NCBI GenBank assembly: GCA_949507465.1
Contig: CATEMS010000362.1
Span: 1 to 8,744 of the forward strand
Direction of reading: 5' to 3'
Origin: Flavobacteriaceae bacterium
GTDB taxonomy: Bacteria > Bacteroidota > Bacteroidia > Flavobacteriales > Flavobacteriaceae
DNA: 8,744 nucleotides
Part shown: piece after piece, positions 6,085-8,744 of the stretch
How the letters are laid out: every line of letters starts with the position of its first letter
How positions within the stretch are numbered: position 1 is the stretch's first letter
Position numbers and translations under genes: made by a program
The notes under the pieces: generated by a model
What the model was told of the DNA's origin: nothing
The model's input: the letters and a program-made list of their open reading frames with translations, nothing else
Database searches by the model: none

Positions 6085-6726
6085 TTATTTTACCCTAGAG
6101 ATGGTAAGGCCATCTCTGATGGGTAGCAATACTGTTTCTAATTTTGGGTGCTGTTTGAGAATTTTGTTGTAGTGCAAAAGTGCTTTTGTGTCTGTATCTT
6201 TTGTGTTCACTTTTTCTACAACTTTTCCGCTCCACAGTACATTGTCACTTAAAATAACTGCTCCAGATTTTAGTTTGGGTATTAAAAGCTCAAGATATGT
6301 TGGATAGTTAGCCTTGTCTGCGTCAATAAAGACTAGGTCAAAGGTTTTCGATAATTTAGGGATAATATCCAAAGCGTTTCCTGTATGTTGTTTGATTTGG
6401 GTACCATAACCAGATGCATCAAAATAGCTACGTTGCATATCATACAACTCTTCATTAACATCTATGGTATCCAGGGTAGCGTTTGCTTGCATGCCTTCGG
6501 CAAGGCACAAGGTGGCATATCCTGTAAAAGTTCCAATTTCTAGGATACTTTTAGGTTGTATCAACTTAGAAATCATGCTCAATACTCTCCCTTGGTAATG
6601 CCCACTACTCATTCTTGGGGCTAATACTTTTTGCCATGTTTCTCGGGTGAGCTGTTGTAGTAATTCTGGCTCATCTTGAGTATGGTCTATTGCGTATTGA
6701 TCAATATTTTCTGGTAGAAAATGCAC
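6085..6726 (-). CDS. Class I SAM-dependent O-methyltransferase (Methyltransf_3 / catechol-OMT type)
   Basis: A 213-residue cytoplasmic enzyme with the cation-dependent O-methyltransferase fold. Motif I is LEIGTFTGYAT (62-72), followed by the SAM-ribose acidic residue D89 in TIDV. FIDADK (133-138) and SDNVLWSG (160-167) supply the expected metal ligands D135, D161 and N162. The start is a GTG at 6726-6724; MHFLPENIDQYAIDHTQDEP is a normal N-terminus for flavobacterial members, and no ATG is available upstream. It begins only 10 bases after the stop of the ACMSD gene, so it is the last gene of the minus-strand operon. Family members methylate catechols, caffeoyl-CoA-like phenolics or, in the TrmR/YrrM branch, tRNA 5-hydroxyuridine. 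Its place next to 3-hydroxyanthranilate degradation makes a hydroxylated aromatic substrate conceivable, but this is inference only. Confidence 0.9.
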   Translation of the reverse strand: MHFLPENIDQYAIDHTQDEPELLQQLTRETWQKVLAPRMSSGHYQGRVLSMISKLIQPKSILEIGTFTGYATLCLAEGMQANATLDTIDVNEELYDMQRSYFDASGYGTQIKQHTGNALDIIPKLSKTFDLVFIDADKANYPTYLELLIPKLKSGAVILSDNVLWSGKVVEKVNTKDTDTKALLHYNKILKQHPKLETVLLPIRDGLTISRVK

Positions 6727-6736
6727 TGATTGTTTG

Positions 6737-7831
6737 TTATTTTTTTCCTAGGATTCTGTCCACTAATTTTTGTTTTACATCGGGATGGTCTCCACAAAGC
6801 CATTGGATTACATTGTCTTCCCAAATAGCATCACACTGGGTAGGGCTAAGAATTTTTCTTTCCATAGCCAGGTCTAAAATTTTTCCTGGGTATGAAGATT
6901 GTTGTTCACTTTCCATTTCACCAAGAGGGTATGGATCATCTAGCCCCATTACCACTTGGCTTGACCCCTGATTTCTAATGAGTAACTCCAGACCTCCAGT
7001 GTCATGAACAAGCGTGTCAAAGAAAATATTTTTATGTCCTACAGATTTTCTTGGATGTTCTTTTCCTTGAAATAAATCTGGTCTGCCATCAAAACCTTGT
7101 ATACGCCTTCCTAAATTCATTTGAGCCAATTGTCCACCATGGGCAAAGCAAGTACGCATGTTTGGAAATTTATCTGCATACCCATTAAGGGTTAAAAAGT
7201 GATACGCATCTGCACACTGCGCAAGCATCCATATTAGGTGAAAACGCCAAGAGGTGTTTTCTAGTTTGATGAATTTTTCTCCATCATAGGGATGAATTTC
7301 AACAGCGAGGTTGTATTTGTTGGCAAGTTCAAATATGGGCTCGTTTTCTGCATCAAAAATACATCGCCAAGTACCTATGGTATCCATATAGTGTGTTGGA
7401 AGACATAAAAGCTGCATGCCTAATTCTTCCACACACCGCTCTATCTCCCAACATGCACCTCTGACAAAACCGGGGTGTACCACAAATCCAGTAGTGAATT
7501 TTGATGGATGGTCATGTTGTATTTTGGCATTAAAATCATTCTGAAAGCGAAGTGCTTGTTTCATTTCCTCCACACGCAGGCCATTTCCGTATAGCTGAGA
7601 AAGGTTTAGCACTACTGCATGGTCAATATTATTGTGCTCCATCCATGTCAGTTTTTCATCCAAGAAAAAACTAGAATCTGTCACCGGGCGGCTCCAGTCT
7701 TTCTGCAACATAAACTTTCTGTCTTTATCAACCCAAAATATACCTTTGTCTTTCATAAACTGAGGAATGTCCTCTGGGTATGGAAGTAAATGAGAATGGC
7801 CGTTAATACGTAGTTTTCTTTTGCTCATCAT
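6737..7831 (-). CDS. Amidohydrolase-family 2-amino-3-carboxymuconate-6-semialdehyde decarboxylase (ACMSD)
   Basis: A 364-residue metal-dependent decarboxylase of the lower kynurenine pathway. It converts the ring-opened product of 3-hydroxyanthranilate to 2-aminomuconate semialdehyde, diverting flux away from quinolinate and NAD. Compared with the Pseudomonas fluorescens enzyme as I remember it, all key positions are present: the metal pair H12/H14 in GHSH, substrate Arg R48 in SRPV, metal His H180 in EIHPYD, catalytic H231 in FAHGG, Arg R242 eleven residues later in LGRR, and metal Asp D298 in MGLDDPYPLGE. The C-terminal part is roughly 25 residues longer than I recall for that enzyme. The two possible starts (ATG ATG at 7831 and 7828) differ by one residue. 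It lies 34 bases after the SDR and 10 before the methyltransferase. An ACMSD-like paralogue with another carboxylate substrate is possible, but the neighbouring aldehyde dehydrogenase supports the call. Confidence 0.88.
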   Translation of the reverse strand: MMSKRKLRINGHSHLLPYPEDIPQFMKDKGIFWVDKDRKFMLQKDWSRPVTDSSFFLDEKLTWMEHNNIDHAVVLNLSQLYGNGLRVEEMKQALRFQNDFNAKIQHDHPSKFTTGFVVHPGFVRGACWEIERCVEELGMQLLCLPTHYMDTIGTWRCIFDAENEPIFELANKYNLAVEIHPYDGEKFIKLENTSWRFHLIWMLAQCADAYHFLTLNGYADKFPNMRTCFAHGGQLAQMNLGRRIQGFDGRPDLFQGKEHPRKSVGHKNIFFDTLVHDTGGLELLIRNQGSSQVVMGLDDPYPLGEMESEQQSSYPGKILDLAMERKILSPTQCDAIWEDNVIQWLCGDHPDVKQKLVDRILGKK

Positions 7832-7865
7832 TGGGTGTGTGAAAATTTATTTCAATAGGTTAAAG

Positions 7866-8651
7866 TTACAAACTTTTTGTTCTACCACCATCTACAGGTA
7901 AATTAATACCATTAATATAACCTGCAGCTGGGCTGGCTAAAAAAGCGATGGCATCTGCAACTTCTTTGGGTTGACCAAAACGTTTAGCAGGCACAATACT
8001 TTTCATAAAAGCGGTAGCCTTTTCCTCAGATCCATCAAAACGTTTGGAAGCATTACTGATAATACTAGCCAATCTATCCGTAGCAGTAAACCCTGGTAAT
8101 ATATTGTTTACTGTAATACCATATTGCCCAAGCTCATTGGCCATTGTTTTACTCCAATTAGCGACAGCTCCTCGAACTGTGTTGGACACACCAAGACCGT
8201 CAATTGGTTGTTTGACAGAGGTTGAGATTACATTAATAATACGTCCATACCCATCCTGTTTCATTGCTGGAACTAACCCTTGGACCAATATTTGATTGCA
8301 TTGTAAGTGCATGGAAAATGCACTTATAAACTCTGAGGTGTCTGCACTAAAAATAGGTCCACCCTTTGGACCTCCTGTATTATTTAATAAAATATGATAG
8401 TTTGTCTTTAAAGCAGCCGCTGTTACTTGCTCTTTGAGTTGGGCTGGATTTGTAAAGTCCGCTACCAAGTAGTTATGTGTTTGCTTGTCTTGGGTAGGTA
8501 ATAGTGCTAATGTTGCTTTCAATTTTTGTTCATTTCTAGCCACCAAAGTTATAGTGGCTCCCATGGCTGCTAATTCTGTGGCAGCGGCTTTTCCAATACC
8601 GGCTGTGGCTCCACAGATCATAGCATTTTTATTTTTTAAATCTAAATTCAT
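7866..8651 (-). CDS. SDR-family oxidoreductase with atypical catalytic site (BKR-like divergent subgroup)
   Basis: A 261-residue Rossmann-fold protein. The cofactor loop reads CGATAGIG (13-20, TGxxxGIG-like), then VAR (37-39), AD at 64-65, LNNTGGP (89-95, in place of NNAG), S143 in VISTS, and the C-terminal substrate/cofactor segment NNILPGFTATDR (182-193), ending in INLPVDGG (249-256). The usual YxxxK is replaced: S156 and R160 (VSNTVR, 155-160) occupy the Tyr and Lys positions, 13 residues after S143. This resembles a recognised SDR-like subgroup without the canonical tetrad. The ATG at 8651 was chosen because it gives the standard SDR N-terminus (MNLDLKNKNAMICGAT) and leaves 34 bases after the upstream aldehyde dehydrogenase; an in-frame ATG at 8717 would overlap that gene. 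It sits between aldehyde dehydrogenase and ACMSD, so a role in the kynurenine branch is likely but unassigned. Confidence 0.9.
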   Translation of the reverse strand: MNLDLKNKNAMICGATAGIGKAAATELAAMGATITLVARNEQKLKATLALLPTQDKQTHNYLVADFTNPAQLKEQVTAAALKTNYHILLNNTGGPKGGPIFSADTSEFISAFSMHLQCNQILVQGLVPAMKQDGYGRIINVISTSVKQPIDGLGVSNTVRGAVANWSKTMANELGQYGITVNNILPGFTATDRLASIISNASKRFDGSEEKATAFMKSIVPAKRFGQPKEVADAIAFLASPAAGYINGINLPVDGGRTKSL

Positions 8652-8685
8652 AGTCTTCAAGATATCACTGGTGTTATATGTATGG

Positions 8686-8744
8686 TTAGGTATTTCCTTG
8701 ATATGAAATACAAACATTTTTTTCTTCTGTAAAGAAATTTAAGG
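8686..8744 (-). CDS. Aldehyde dehydrogenase, C-terminal end only (probable 2-aminomuconic-6-semialdehyde dehydrogenase)
   Basis: On the minus strand a frame enters from the right edge and ends at TAA (8688-8686), encoding 18 residues: LNFFTEEKNVCISYQGNT. The core FFTEEKNVC matches the characteristic extreme C-terminus of aldehyde dehydrogenases (F-[FY]-T-E-x-K-x-[ILV]-C), including the 2-aminomuconate semialdehyde dehydrogenases. With ACMSD two genes downstream, the natural assignment is the enzyme oxidising 2-aminomuconate semialdehyde with NAD. The stop lies 34 bases before the SDR start, the same gap as between SDR and ACMSD. The evidence is only a short tail, so the family is likely and the substrate is inferred from context. 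Confidence 0.68.
   Translation of the reverse strand, partial: LNFFTEEKNVCISYQGNT

Noticed and set aside
8044..8706. Plus-strand frames opposite the SDR gene
   Set aside because: Antisense to the SDR coding frame; no independent support.
8652..8717. Longer start for the SDR at the ATG at 8717
   Set aside because: It would add 22 residues before the normal SDR N-terminus and overlap the aldehyde dehydrogenase end by 32 bases.

Overview
The window looks like chromosomal DNA of a marine-type Bacteroidota, most likely family Flavobacteriaceae. The base composition is AT-rich and no convincing Shine-Dalgarno sites are seen. Starts on the + strand are preceded by the Bacteroidota -7 promoter element TAnnTTTG. 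Several proteins belong to families typical of flavobacteria: DUF6702, stand-alone carboxypeptidase-regulatory-like proteins, a secreted M1 metallopeptidase and a TatA with an FGADKIPE hinge. These assignments rest on motif recognition by eye; no database was searched. I see no RNA genes, insertion sequences, CRISPR arrays or signs of recent transfer.

Layout. (1) Positions 1-1195, minus strand: pepE, an S51 serine dipeptidase, followed by the N-terminal part of an M15 (VanY-like) peptidase that runs off the left edge. (2) Positions 1314-5049, plus strand: a trio of exported proteins, namely a carboxypeptidase-regulatory-like domain protein, a DUF6702 protein and a 768-residue M1 metallopeptidase. 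Each has its own TAnnTTTG box, and the group ends in a strong hairpin terminator at about 5081-5111. (3) Positions 5206-6056, plus strand: tatA overlapping by one base with a PAP2-family membrane phosphatase. (4) Positions 6085-8744, minus strand and convergent to block 3: a tightly spaced operon. In transcription order it holds the C-terminus of an aldehyde dehydrogenase (cut by the right edge), a short-chain dehydrogenase/reductase (SDR), an ACMSD-type decarboxylase and an O-methyltransferase.

How the genes work together. Block 4 reads as the lower kynurenine (tryptophan to 3-hydroxyanthranilate) catabolic branch. ACMSD decarboxylates 2-amino-3-carboxymuconate semialdehyde, and the aldehyde dehydrogenase would oxidise the resulting 2-aminomuconate semialdehyde. 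The SDR and the methyltransferase are co-transcribed passengers without an assigned step. The SDR is the most unusual gene here, because the usual catalytic YxxxK is replaced by Ser...Arg. Blocks 1 and 2 contain peptide- and envelope-processing enzymes: a cytoplasmic aspartyl dipeptidase, a predicted exported cell-wall or peptide carboxypeptidase, and a predicted exported aminopeptidase-type metalloenzyme with two exported partners of unknown function. I do not find a clearly novel multi-gene defence or mobile system. The best leads are the catalytically atypical SDR, its methyltransferase neighbour, and the DUF6702/M1 envelope trio.
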